13,529 nt of DNA from Burkholderiaceae bacterium (GTDB taxonomy: Bacteria > Pseudomonadota > Gammaproteobacteria > Burkholderiales > Burkholderiaceae_C). Shown piece after piece: positions 1-7,582 of this stretch (positions are counted from its first letter, which is position 1; each line of letters opens with the position of its first letter). The notes under the pieces are model-generated. The model worked only from the letters and a program-made list of their open reading frames with translations, did not search any database and was not told the origin of the DNA. A program made the translations under genes and the position numbers. Location: positions 1 to 13,529 of the forward strand of contig JAGOBT010000033.1 of the NCBI GenBank assembly GCA_017999135.1. The letters are read 5' to 3'.

Positions 1-330
1 CACCAGGCCCACCGCGCCGACGGCAACCCGCTGGCCGATGTGGGCGCCAAGGACATCACCGCGCACATCAACTTCACCGGCATCGCGCTGGCGGCGCAGG
101 ACGCCGGGCTGGACGTGCTGGGCTACACCTCGCAGGGGCACTTCCTGATCAACTGCGGCCTGATGGGCCTGCTCGAAGGCAGCACGCTGGCGCAGCGCGC
201 TGCGGCGCAGAAGCTGGTCACCGAGCATGAGATGGGCGAACTGTTCAAGGTGATCGCGCTGGGTCGCGGCCTGGGCGACGGCTTCCTGCCACTGGGATTC
301 CTGCAGGGCGACCGGATGCACCGGCTGTGA
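1..330 (+). CDS. MidA/NDUFAF7-type SAM-dependent methyltransferase, C-terminal part (5' end outside window)
   Basis: The frame is open from the first base and ends at TGA 328-330, so only the last 109 residues are present. They match the C-terminal half of the Methyltransf_28 (DUF185, MidA/NDUFAF7) family as I know it: DITAHINFT, then a GYTSQGHFLINCGL-type stretch, then an EMGELFKVIALGRG-type block near the end. In mitochondria NDUFAF7 methylates an arginine of a complex I subunit; the role of bacterial homologues is much less clear, so no substrate is assigned. The SAM-binding N-terminal part would lie upstream of the window. The last codon overlaps the start of the DUF2905 gene (GTGA), which suggests translational coupling. 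Family assignment is from seen motifs; function is inferred. Confidence 0.85.
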   Translation, partial: HQAHRADGNPLADVGAKDITAHINFTGIALAAQDAGLDVLGYTSQGHFLINCGLMGLLEGSTLAQRAAAQKLVTEHEMGELFKVIALGRGLGDGFLPLGFLQGDRMHRL

Positions 331-518
331 GGTGGCTGCTGATCTTCTTCGTCATGCTGCTGCTGGCCAGCGGCCTGCCCGGCTGGATGCGCAAGATTGG
401 CCTGGGCCGGCTGCCGGGAGACATCCGGCTGCGCATCTTTGGGCGCGAGGTGCAGGTGCCGCTGGCGTCAGCCCTGCTGCTGAGCCTCTTGACCACCTGG
501 GCCATCCACTGGTCTTGA
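327..518 (+). CDS. DUF2905 family small membrane protein
   Basis: A 63-residue protein that starts at GTG 327, overlapping the TGA of the methyltransferase gene, and ends at TGA 516-518. It has two hydrophobic segments, at about residues 3-17 and 44-61, separated by a short basic loop containing LPGDIRLRIFG and then VPLAS. This layout (helix, LPGDI motif, 'PLA' helix) is that of DUF2905, a family of about 65-residue inner-membrane proteins with no known function. The GTG start is supported by the overlap and by the hydrophobic N-terminus beginning right after it; there is no clear Shine-Dalgarno sequence. It is convergent with cca, with only 4 bases between the two stop codons. Confidence 0.8.
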   Translation: MRWLLIFFVMLLLASGLPGWMRKIGLGRLPGDIRLRIFGREVQVPLASALLLSLLTTWAIHWS

Positions 519-526
519 AGCTTCAA
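515..526. repeat. 12-bp perfect palindrome joining two convergent stop codons
   Basis: TTGAAGCTTCAA reads the same on both strands. It contains the TGA of the DUF2905 gene (516-518) and, symmetrically, the TGA of cca on the other strand (523-525). With no loop it would be a poor terminator in RNA. A short stem with an 8-nt loop (AACCG 525-529 / CGGTT 538-542) lies beside it, inside the 3' end of cca, and has no T-run. It may be simple coincidence of two convergent TGA codons. Confidence 0.5.
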
Positions 527-1767
527 CCGCCGTCAGACGGTTCGGCGATCGCAGGCGCGATGGCAGCGGAGCGCGCCGCACGCACTTGATCACCGATGGC
601 CGGCCCCTTCAAGCCGGCTGCCGCGGCTGCCTCGGCCACCGCCTGCACCGGCGCGGCCAGCGCGGCGGCCAGCGCGCTGGCCAGCCGGTCGCGCTGCGGG
701 TAAGGCCGGTCTTCGAACCCGGTGCGGCCGCGGGCGTCGCATTCGCAGGCCAGCAGGGCTTCGGCAAAGCGCTGAGGGCGGCGCAGGGCATCACAGCGCT
801 CCAGCAGGCGCAGCACCGCGTCGGCACCGAAGCCGGCGCTGCGATGAATGTTGCCGTGCTCGCGCGCCACCACGTCGGCCAGCGCGGCGCAGTCGTTCGG
901 CACCTTCCAGCGCTGGCCCACCTGGCGCGCCAGCACCGCGCTGCGCTGCTCATGGCCGATGTGGCGCGGCCACGCGTCGGGCGGCGTGGTGCCCTTGCCC
1001 AGGTCGTGCACCAGGCAGGCATAGCGCACCGGCAGCGGCGCCTGCAGCCGCACCGCCTGGGCCAGCACCAGCATCAGGTGCACGCCGGTGTCCACCTCGG
1101 GGTGGTGCTCGGGCGGCTGCGGCACGCCCCACAGCCGGTCCACCTCGGGCAGCAGCACCCGCAGCGCGCCGCAGTGGCGCAGCACGTCGAACATGCGGTC
1201 GGGCCGGTCTTCCATCAGCCCGCGTGACAGTTCCTGCCACACCCGCTCAGGCACCAGGTGGTCGACCTCGCCGCTGGCCACCATCTGCGCCAGCAGGGCC
1301 TCGGTCTCGGGCGCCACGCTGAAATCGGCAAACCGGGCTGCCAGCCGGGCCAGGCGCAGCAGGCGCACCGGGTCGTCGACGAAGGCCGGGCCCACGTGGC
1401 GCAGCACGCGCTGCTGCAGATCCCGCTGGCCGCCGTGGGGGTCGACCAGGGCGCCGGTGGCCGGGTCTTCGGCGATGGCGTTGATGGTGAGGTCGCGCCG
1501 GGTCAGGTCGTCTTCCAGCGTCACGTCGGGCGATGCTTGCACGGTGAAGCCCAGGTAGCCGCGGCCGCTCTTGCGCTCGGTGCGGGCCAGCGCGTATTCC
1601 TCATGCGTCTGCGGGTGCAGGAAGACCGGGAAGTCACGCCCCACCGGCGTGAAGCCGGCTGCGGCCATGGCCTCGGGCGTGCTGCCCACCACCACCCAGT
1701 CGCGGTCGTTCACCGGCCGGCCCAGCAGCCGGTCGCGCACCGCACCGCCGACGATCCAGGCCTGCAT
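523..1767 (-). CDS. cca: Multifunctional CCA-adding enzyme (tRNA nucleotidyltransferase)
   Basis: This enzyme adds or repairs the 3'-terminal CCA of tRNAs, using CTP and ATP, in the cytoplasm. The 414-residue protein aligns from end to end with E. coli Cca (412 residues). It has GGAVRD at 7-12, the catalytic pair D21/D23 in NDRDW, the [20 protein letters not shown] block at 46-65, and [10 protein letters not shown] at 90-99. An HD domain follows with H254/D255 in CLVHDLGKG, so the 2',3'-cyclic phosphodiesterase and phosphatase activities of the E. coli-type enzyme are likely. ATG 1767 is chosen because it places GGAVRD and DxD at exactly the E. coli positions; a GTG five codons upstream (1782) is possible but less likely. 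It is the last gene of the minus-strand group, 30 bp after the Mrr gene. Confidence 0.96.
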   Translation of the reverse strand: MQAWIVGGAVRDRLLGRPVNDRDWVVVGSTPEAMAAAGFTPVGRDFPVFLHPQTHEEYALARTERKSGRGYLGFTVQASPDVTLEDDLTRRDLTINAIAEDPATGALVDPHGGQRDLQQRVLRHVGPAFVDDPVRLLRLARLAARFADFSVAPETEALLAQMVASGEVDHLVPERVWQELSRGLMEDRPDRMFDVLRHCGALRVLLPEVDRLWGVPQPPEHHPEVDTGVHLMLVLAQAVRLQAPLPVRYACLVHDLGKGTTPPDAWPRHIGHEQRSAVLARQVGQRWKVPNDCAALADVVAREHGNIHRSAGFGADAVLRLLERCDALRRPQRFAEALLACECDARGRTGFEDRPYPQRDRLASALAAALAAPVQAVAEAAAAAGLKGPAIGDQVRAARSAAIAPAIAEPSDGG

Positions 1768-1797
1768 CAGCGTGCCGCCCACGGGCGCTGCGCGCCG

Positions 1798-2733
1798 TCA
1801 GCCACCTTCTTCATCGAAGTAGTCACCGTCGATCTTGGGCACCTTGATCGTGCGGGCGGTGACGCCCACCTCGTGGTCGATCATCAAGCCCGCCAGCCGG
1901 GCGCCGTCGATCAGCACGATGCCATCGACCGACCGGGCGAAATCCAATGCCTGCGCGGTGTACGCCGACGTGGTGATGAAGACGCCCTTGCGCGCCTTCT
2001 GGCCCGCCAGTGCGCCGTAGAAGGCCTGCAAGTGGGGCCGGCCGATGTTCTCCTGCCAGCGCTTGGCCTGCACGTACACCTTCTCCAGGCCCAGACGGTC
2101 CAGCGAGATGACGCCGTCGATGCCGCCGTCGCCGCTGCCGCCCACGCGCTGCAGGTCGTTGCGGTTGATGCCGTAGCCCATGCGGTGCAGCAGGTCGAGC
2201 ACGACGGTCTCGAAGTAGGTCGGCGACACGGCCGCCAGCAGGTCCAGCAGTTCAGATTCGGCGGCCTGGCGCAGTTCAAGCAGTGCCTGACCGAGCCGGT
2301 CGTCCGGGCTGGCTGTGGCTGCCGAAGGCATTGGCATGGCAGCGGCAGGCGGCGTTGGCCCGACCTTGACCGGGCTGGTGGCGGCCTTCAACTTCACATC
2401 ACTGAAGCCCATGGCCAGCTTGTCGACCAGTTCGGCCGGAAACGGCACCGGCGTGCTGGCCGCCGGTGCCCGGCCTTCCGCCGTGGCTTGCCACAGGCCG
2501 CGGCGCGGGCTGCGCGACAGCCCGGCGCGCTCGAGCCGGTCATGCGCCCAGCCCGCACGGTTCTTGAACATCGGCTGGGCGCCGCTGGGCAGCAGTTGCT
2601 GGCGGTCGTCGTCCGTCAAGCCCAGGGCCACGGCGGCGTGGTCGTGCGCTTCCCGGGCAGGCGCACCGTCCGGGCGCGCTGCCAGGAACCGCAGCAGCGG
2701 CTCGATGAAGCGGTCGTAGGTCGGGACGGCCAT
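1798..2733 (-). CDS. mrr: Mrr-type restriction endonuclease (probable type IV, solitary)
   Basis: The 311-residue protein has the two-domain layout of E. coli Mrr. An N-terminal winged-helix Mrr_N-like domain spans about 3-88 (PTYDRFIEPLLRFLA... near the start, NRAGWAHDRLERAGL at 58-72, GLWQATAEG at 79-87). An Ala/Pro-rich linker runs from about 88 to 145, and a C-terminal PD-(D/E)xK nuclease domain covers about 170-290. Catalytic candidates are E175, D206 in GGIDGVI, and Q222/K224 in VYVQAKRW, which is the Mrr_cat signature. The family cuts DNA carrying foreign methylation (E. coli Mrr acts on methyl-adenine and methyl-cytosine DNA). No methyltransferase or specificity subunit is nearby, which fits a type IV, modification-dependent enzyme. 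It sits 30 bp after the NDUFA9-like gene and 30 bp before cca, in the same direction. Specificity cannot be read from sequence. Confidence 0.9.
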   Translation of the reverse strand: MAVPTYDRFIEPLLRFLAARPDGAPAREAHDHAAVALGLTDDDRQQLLPSGAQPMFKNRAGWAHDRLERAGLSRSPRRGLWQATAEGRAPAASTPVPFPAELVDKLAMGFSDVKLKAATSPVKVGPTPPAAAMPMPSAATASPDDRLGQALLELRQAAESELLDLLAAVSPTYFETVVLDLLHRMGYGINRNDLQRVGGSGDGGIDGVISLDRLGLEKVYVQAKRWQENIGRPHLQAFYGALAGQKARKGVFITTSAYTAQALDFARSVDGIVLIDGARLAGLMIDHEVGVTARTIKVPKIDGDYFDEEGG

Positions 2734-2763
2734 GCTGTCGCAGGCGGGCAGATGGCGGGCCGC

Positions 2764-3687
2764 TCAGCGCGCCCGCGGATCGGCCGGCTGGAAGTGCGGC
2801 GCCAGCAGCGCCAGGCCCTGCGGCGTGATGCCCAGATCGCGCAGGCCGGGCAGCTTGCCGCTGGCCACGTTGGGCACGCGCATGCTCAGCACGTTGTCGC
2901 GCGACATCATCGGCTCGCCGGGCAGCAGGCCCATGGCGGCGGCCTGCAGCAGGCCGGCGCTCTCTGGCAGCCCCACCACCGGGCGGCGGCAGCCGGCCAT
3001 GGCGCCGACCTGCTGCACGATCTCCTGCAGCGTCAGCACCTGCGGGCCGGCGCACTCGACGATCGGCCCCGGGCCGGGGCGCTGCAGCAGGCTCTGCACC
3101 ACCGCCTGCGCCACGTCGCCCACCCACACCGGCTGGAAGCGCGCACCGGCGCCGGCCAGCGGCAGCACCGGGAACAGCCGCGACAGGCGGGCGAACAGGT
3201 TGGTGAAGCGGTCGTCGGCGCCGAAGATGACCGATGGGCGCAGGATGGTGAGATCACCGCCGGCCGCCAGCGCCTGCTGCCACACGCCTTCCCCGGCGGC
3301 CTTGCTGCGCAGGTACGACGATGGCGCCTGCAGCCCCACGCCCAGTGCGCTGACATGCACCACCCGCCGCACGCCGGCCTGGGCACAGGCAGCGGCCAGG
3401 CTGCGCGGCAGCTGCACATGCACGCGGTCGAAGGCGTCGTCGTCGCCATGCAGGATGGCCACCAGGTGCACCAGCGCGTCGGCACCCTGCAGCAGTTGGG
3501 CCATCGCCTGCGGGTCGTGCACGTCGGCCTGCACCAGGTCGACGGTGGGCAGCACCTGCACCTGCTTGCCGTTGGCCAGGCGGCGGGTGGGCACCACCAG
3601 GCGGCAGGCGGCGTCCTGCGCGGCCAGGTGTTCACAGATGCTGCGGCCCACGAAGCCGGTGCCGCCGGTGATGACGATCTTTTGCAT
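2764..3687 (-). CDS. NDUFA9-like NAD(P)-binding protein (atypical SDR)
   Basis: A 307-residue Rossmann-fold protein of the NAD-dependent epimerase / atypical short-chain dehydrogenase type. The dinucleotide-binding motif TGGTGFVG is at 7-14, D55 of QADVHD follows a beta strand, and HVSALGVG precedes a YxxxK pair at Y125/K129 (SSYLRSK). ILRPSVIFG at 148-156 and WVGDVAQAV at 188-196 are typical of the complex I NDUFA9 subfamily, which is widespread in bacteria and usually annotated that way. Whether bacterial members touch complex I is not established; a reductase on an isoprenoid or sugar-like substrate is an alternative. The ATG at 3687 begins directly before the first beta strand. The gene lies 26 bp downstream of slt and 30 bp upstream of mrr. 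Confidence 0.87.
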   Translation of the reverse strand: MQKIVITGGTGFVGRSICEHLAAQDAACRLVVPTRRLANGKQVQVLPTVDLVQADVHDPQAMAQLLQGADALVHLVAILHGDDDAFDRVHVQLPRSLAAACAQAGVRRVVHVSALGVGLQAPSSYLRSKAAGEGVWQQALAAGGDLTILRPSVIFGADDRFTNLFARLSRLFPVLPLAGAGARFQPVWVGDVAQAVVQSLLQRPGPGPIVECAGPQVLTLQEIVQQVGAMAGCRRPVVGLPESAGLLQAAAMGLLPGEPMMSRDNVLSMRVPNVASGKLPGLRDLGITPQGLALLAPHFQPADPRAR

Positions 3688-3713
3688 GGTGGGTGGGGCT
3701 CGGGTCGGTGAGG

Positions 3714-5756
3714 TCAGGGCAATTCGGTGTTGGGTGGGGGCGTGGTGCCATCGCGCGGGCCGATGCCGGGGCCCAGCCGCGGGCGCAAGGCAGGCGCCTG
3801 GCGCGGGTCGAGCAGGGCGGCATAGACGGCGGCGTTGGACAGCACCTTCTTCACATAGTCACGCGTCTCGTTGAACGGGATGTTCTCGGCCCAGATGGCC
3901 GTCTCCAGCGTCGGCCCCTCGCGCCAGCGGCGCGGCCGGCCCGGGCCGGCGTTGTAGGCAGCCGCGGCCATGGCCTGTGAGCCGTTCAGGTCGTCGAGCA
4001 CCATGCGCAGGTAGGCGGTGCCCAGCTTCAGGTTGGTGGTGGGGTCGCTGATCAGCGCCGGGTTGTCCCAGGGCAGGTTGATCTTGCGGGCCACGTAGCG
4101 GGCCGTGGCCGGCATCACCTGCATCAGCCCGCTGGCACCGACGCTGGACTTCAGCTGCGGCATGAAGCGGGTTTCCTGCCGGATCAGGCCGAACACCAGC
4201 GCGGGCTCCAGCCCCTGGGCGCGGGCGGCGCTTGTGATCTCGTCGGCGAATGGCATCGGGTAGCGCAGGCGCACGTCGACCTCGCTGCGGGTGCGCTCGG
4301 CGGTGTTGATGCACAACTGCCAGTCCTGCTGCTCACAGGCCAGGCGGGCGGCGGCCATCAGGGCGCGGTCGTCCATGCCGCGCAGGCTGAAGTTCCATTC
4401 GCGCCGGGCTTCGTCGCGCAGGCCCAGGTTGACCAGCAGCAGGGCGCGCTGCAGGCCGGGGTGGTTGCTGGCGCCGGCCAGCTCGGTCTCGGTCAGCGGG
4501 GCCGGCGTGGGCGGCAGGGCGGGGGCACGGCCCAGGTCTTCGGTGGCCAGCTTGGCGTAGAAGTTGGTGGGCCCGGCCATGGCGTCCAGCTGGCGCTGGG
4601 CGTCGGCACGCTGGGCGTCGCCGGCCGGGCCGGCCTTGGCCGTGGCCTGGGTGGCCCGGGCCCGCCAGTACGACCAGGCCGGATCGCGCAGCTCGGCCGG
4701 GCTCATCCAGCCGATCAGCTGCAGCACCGCGGGCCAGCGCTCGGCCGGCGGGGCGCCGCGCAACAGCGCCCGCACGCCCCAGGCCAGCGTGTCGTCGCTC
4801 CAGCCCGGGTTGGCGTCGCCGGGCAGCAGGCTGAGCGCACGCAGCATCTGCGTGGCGGCGTCGGTGGACAGGCGGAAGGCAGTCTGCCGCGCCAGGTAGG
4901 CCCAGGCCCAGGCGGCGTGTTCGCCGTCCAGGCGCAGCCCGCGGGTGTCGAGCCGGGTGGCGGCTGCGTCGGCGTCGGTCTGCGCCAGGCGCATCAGGGC
5001 CAGCAAGCGCAGCTCTTGTGCGGCGCGGCTGCCACTGGCCGGGCGGGCCAGGTGGCGGGTGGGGCTGTCCACCGCCTCGGCTGCGTCGCGCGCCTGGGCA
5101 TTGCCCAGCAGGCCAACGGCGGCCTTGGCAGCGCCGGGGCGCTGCTGCTCCAGGCTGAGGCGGGCCTTGCGCCACACGTCGTCGGGCTTGATGCGCTTGG
5201 CGTCCAGCAGCGCGGTGGCCAGCAGGTTGCAGCCGTCGTCCAGCTCGCGCTGGGCGAACCACAGCCCGCGTGCCTGGTCGGCCACGTCGCGCCCGGCCAG
5301 GTGCTCGGTGAACAGCCACCAGCAGGTGACCTCGCGGTCGTCGTTCATGCGGAAGCGGGGGTAGTCGCGCGCCAGGTTGGCCCAGTCACGCCGCTTGCCC
5401 AGTTCACGCAGCCAGTCGTTGCGCAGCCGGTCTTCCACATAGCTGCCGGGCCAGCGGGCGTAGAAGGCCTCCACCTCGTCCACGGTGGCCTCGCCCAGGC
5501 GGCTGTTCAGGTCCCAGTAGGCCACCCAGGGCAGCAGGGGGTGGTTGCCGGCCTCCATGGCAGCGCGGGCGGCTGCCAGGCGGGTGCGGTCGCGCTTGCG
5601 GGCGGCCTCGCGGGCGTCGACCACGGTGCTGTCCTGCGCGCTGGCCTGGGCCGCGGCCGGCACGGCGGACGTGGCCAGGCAGGCAGCGGCCAGCAAGGCG
5701 CGCAGCAGGCGGCCGGCAAGGGGGGCACAGGGCATCGGGCGGGTCATCGGTGGCAT
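3714..5756 (-). CDS. slt: Soluble lytic murein transglycosylase (Slt70-like)
   Basis: A periplasmic enzyme that cleaves the MurNAc-GlcNAc bond of peptidoglycan, forming 1,6-anhydromuropeptides. The predicted 680-residue protein begins with a Sec signal peptide (basic start, then LLRALLAAACLATSAVPAAA, cleavage near residue 37). A long helical region follows, corresponding to the Slt70 superhelical U domain, with motifs such as RNDWLRELGKR. The C-terminal SLT domain covers about 510-630. The catalytic glutamate is E528 in LIRQETRF, followed by SSVGASGLMQVMPATA and AAAYNAGPGR, the classic family signature. A Pro-rich tail of about 30 residues ends the protein. Starts at 5756, 5747 and 5735 are all possible because no Shine-Dalgarno sequence decides; 5756 is the longest that keeps the signal peptide. 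The frame stays open far upstream, but that part lies over the decarboxylase gene in another frame and is not real. It is the first gene of the slt/NDUFA9-like/mrr/cca group. Confidence 0.93.
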   Translation of the reverse strand: MPPMTRPMPCAPLAGRLLRALLAAACLATSAVPAAAQASAQDSTVVDAREAARKRDRTRLAAARAAMEAGNHPLLPWVAYWDLNSRLGEATVDEVEAFYARWPGSYVEDRLRNDWLRELGKRRDWANLARDYPRFRMNDDREVTCWWLFTEHLAGRDVADQARGLWFAQRELDDGCNLLATALLDAKRIKPDDVWRKARLSLEQQRPGAAKAAVGLLGNAQARDAAEAVDSPTRHLARPASGSRAAQELRLLALMRLAQTDADAAATRLDTRGLRLDGEHAAWAWAYLARQTAFRLSTDAATQMLRALSLLPGDANPGWSDDTLAWGVRALLRGAPPAERWPAVLQLIGWMSPAELRDPAWSYWRARATQATAKAGPAGDAQRADAQRQLDAMAGPTNFYAKLATEDLGRAPALPPTPAPLTETELAGASNHPGLQRALLLVNLGLRDEARREWNFSLRGMDDRALMAAARLACEQQDWQLCINTAERTRSEVDVRLRYPMPFADEITSAARAQGLEPALVFGLIRQETRFMPQLKSSVGASGLMQVMPATARYVARKINLPWDNPALISDPTTNLKLGTAYLRMVLDDLNGSQAMAAAAYNAGPGRPRRWREGPTLETAIWAENIPFNETRDYVKKVLSNAAVYAALLDPRQAPALRPRLGPGIGPRDGTTPPPNTELP

Positions 5757-5800
5757 GGTGCGGGCATGGTGGCAGGGCGGGCCGGCACCCGGGAAAATCC

Positions 5801-5806
5801 ACTGTA
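5801..5806 (-). promoter_or_regulatory. Possible -10 element upstream of slt
   Basis: Read on the minus strand, TACAGT is followed by GGATTTTC, the only AT-rich spot in the 110-bp gap between the decarboxylase gene and slt. It lies 45 bp before the chosen slt start. No convincing -35 box is visible at 16-18 bp spacing. If real, it would start transcription of the slt-NDUFA9-mrr-cca group. Confidence 0.3.
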
Positions 5807-5812
5807 ACGCAG

Positions 5813-5840
5813 GGCCTGCGCGGGCGGTTTGCGCAGGGCC
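5813..5840 (-). terminator. Imperfect hairpin after the decarboxylase gene
   Basis: GGCC-TGCGC (5813-5821) pairs with GCGCA-G-GGCC (5831-5840) around a 9-nt loop, giving nine base pairs with one bulge. It begins about 27 bp after the stop codon of the decarboxylase gene on the minus strand. No T-run follows at once, so it is a weak candidate for a terminator or 3'-end structure. In DNA this GC-rich, stems of this size also occur by chance. Confidence 0.25.
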
Positions 5841-5866
5841 AACTGACCGGGCGCCGCTGGGGCAGG

Positions 5867-7468
5867 TCAGGCGACCACGATTTCCACCAGCATCGGGCCG
5901 GCCGACCGCAGGGCTGCGGCCAGCACGCCGGCCAGGTCGTCGGCCTGCGCCACCCGCACGCCGGGCACGCCATGGCCGGCCGACAGGGCCACGAAGTCGA
6001 GATCGGGCAGGGCGGTGCCGGCCACGTGGGCGCCGGGCGGGTAGCCGAACACGGGCGCAAAGTCCTGCAGCGCGGCATAGCGCCGGTTGTTCAGGATCAG
6101 CACGGTGATGGGCAGCCGCCCCTGCGCCGCACTCCACAGTGCCTGGATGGCATACATGGCCGAGCCGTCGCCGATCAGCGCGATCACCCGGGCGCCGGGT
6201 TTGGCGAGTGCCACGCCCACCGCGGCCGGCAGGCTCCAGCCCAGGCCGCCGCTGCACATGGTGTAGAAGGTGCCGCTTTGCAGCATGGGCAGATGCGACT
6301 GCATCGGCGCGCGGGCGCTGGGGGCTTCTTCCACCACGATGCTGTCGGGCGTGCGCAGGTCGGCCAGGGTCTGCAGCACCCAGGGCACCGGCAGGGGCGC
6401 GCCCGGGGCGGGCGTGGGCAGCCGTGCGCGTGGCGGGCGCGCCGCTGGTGGCGCACGCCGGGCCGGTGCCGGGCGGGCCAGCAGGTCGGCCAGGCCCAGG
6501 CCGATGCTGCAGACCACCGATGTGCCCTGCGGCGTCCAGGCGGCGGTGGTGGGGTCGTCGATCAGCTGGGCCAGCGTGGCGCCGGGCGGCAGGTGCGGGC
6601 CGGTGCCATCGACGTGGTAGGTGAAGGCCGGCGCGCCGATGGCGAGGATGGCGTCGTGCCCGGCCAGCAGCGCGGCGATGCGCTCGCGCAGGGCCGGCAG
6701 GTGGCCGGCGAACAGCGGGTGGTCTTCGGGGAAGCCGCAGCGGCCCGACATCGGCGCGGCGAACACCCGGGCCTGGTGGCGCTCGGCCAGGGCCACGGCG
6801 GCGTCCCAGGCGCCGTCGCGGTCGACCGCGGCGCCGATGACGAAGGCCGGTCGCGCGCTGGTGTCCAGCCAGTCGCCCACCTGGGCCAGCAGCGCGGGGT
6901 CGGGCCGGATGCGCTGGCTGACCTGGCGCGCCGGCACCGGGTCGGTCAGCACGCCCCAGTCGTCGGCCGGGATCGACACCAGCACCGGGCCGCAGGGCGG
7001 CGACATGGCCACATGCCAGGCGCGGGCGATGGCCAGCGGCACGTCTTCGGCGCGGGCGGGCTCGATGCTCCACTTGACATAGGGCTTGGGCAGCTCGGTG
7101 GCCTGGGCCGAGTGCAGGAAGGGGTCGAACGGCAGGATTGGCCGCGCCTGCTGGCCGGCGGTGATGACCAGCGGCGTGCGGTTCTTGAAGGCCGTGAAGA
7201 TGTTGCCCATCGCATGGCCGACGCCGGCGGCCGAATGCAGGTTGACGAAGGCCGCGCTGCGCGTGGCCTGGGCATGCCCGTCGGCCATGCCGACCACCAC
7301 CGCTTCCTGCAGGCCCAGCACATAGGTGAAGTCGGGCGGAAAGTCGAGGAACAGCGGCAGTTCGGTCGAGCCGGGGTTGCCGAACACCGTGGTCATGCCG
7401 CATTGGCGCATCAGCCGGTGCACGGCCTCGCGGACAGTGATGCGGTCAGGGGCAGGGGTGGTGGTCAT
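5867..7468 (-). CDS. mdlC: ThDP-dependent decarboxylase, benzoylformate decarboxylase-like
   Basis: A 533-residue cytoplasmic enzyme of the thiamine-diphosphate family, closest among those I know to Pseudomonas putida benzoylformate decarboxylase, which turns benzoylformate into benzaldehyde and CO2 in the mandelate pathway. The active-site residues of that enzyme are all present: S34 in FGNPGSTELP, the ThDP glutamate E55 in GLQEAVVVG, H78 in NLHSAAG and H285 in APAFTYH (S26, E47, H70 and H281 in the P. putida enzyme). The C-terminal domain has GGLGWSLPAA and the ThDP/Mg motif GDGSAMYAIQ ending in NN. A Pro/Ala/Arg-rich linker of about 30 residues joins the middle and C-terminal domains. The motif after NN reads RRYAALQDF instead of GTYGALRWF. 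The true substrate could be another aryl or branched 2-oxoacid. No mandelate-pathway partner is present in the window. Confidence 0.88.
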   Translation of the reverse strand: MTTTPAPDRITVREAVHRLMRQCGMTTVFGNPGSTELPLFLDFPPDFTYVLGLQEAVVVGMADGHAQATRSAAFVNLHSAAGVGHAMGNIFTAFKNRTPLVITAGQQARPILPFDPFLHSAQATELPKPYVKWSIEPARAEDVPLAIARAWHVAMSPPCGPVLVSIPADDWGVLTDPVPARQVSQRIRPDPALLAQVGDWLDTSARPAFVIGAAVDRDGAWDAAVALAERHQARVFAAPMSGRCGFPEDHPLFAGHLPALRERIAALLAGHDAILAIGAPAFTYHVDGTGPHLPPGATLAQLIDDPTTAAWTPQGTSVVCSIGLGLADLLARPAPARRAPPAARPPRARLPTPAPGAPLPVPWVLQTLADLRTPDSIVVEEAPSARAPMQSHLPMLQSGTFYTMCSGGLGWSLPAAVGVALAKPGARVIALIGDGSAMYAIQALWSAAQGRLPITVLILNNRRYAALQDFAPVFGYPPGAHVAGTALPDLDFVALSAGHGVPGVRVAQADDLAGVLAAALRSAGPMLVEIVVA

Positions 7469-7582
7469 CGGCTTGGCTGCGTGGTGGTGGCGTGGGCAGT
7501 GTCCACGGGCCGGCGCAGGCTGAACACCCGGCGAAACCTGTTGGCTGCCTCGGGCGCGGACCTGGCAACCCCTTCCACCAGC

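Noticed and set aside
1258..3711. 817-codon plus-strand open frame opposite cca, mrr and the NDUFA9-like gene
   Set aside because: Its product is rich in His, Gln, Arg and Ala without any recognisable motif, and it lies over three genes with clear family motifs. It results from strong G/C bias in third positions.
5757..7403. N-terminal extension of slt to 1229 codons
   Set aside because: The part upstream of 5756 is an out-of-frame reading of the decarboxylase gene, and the signal peptide begins near 5756.
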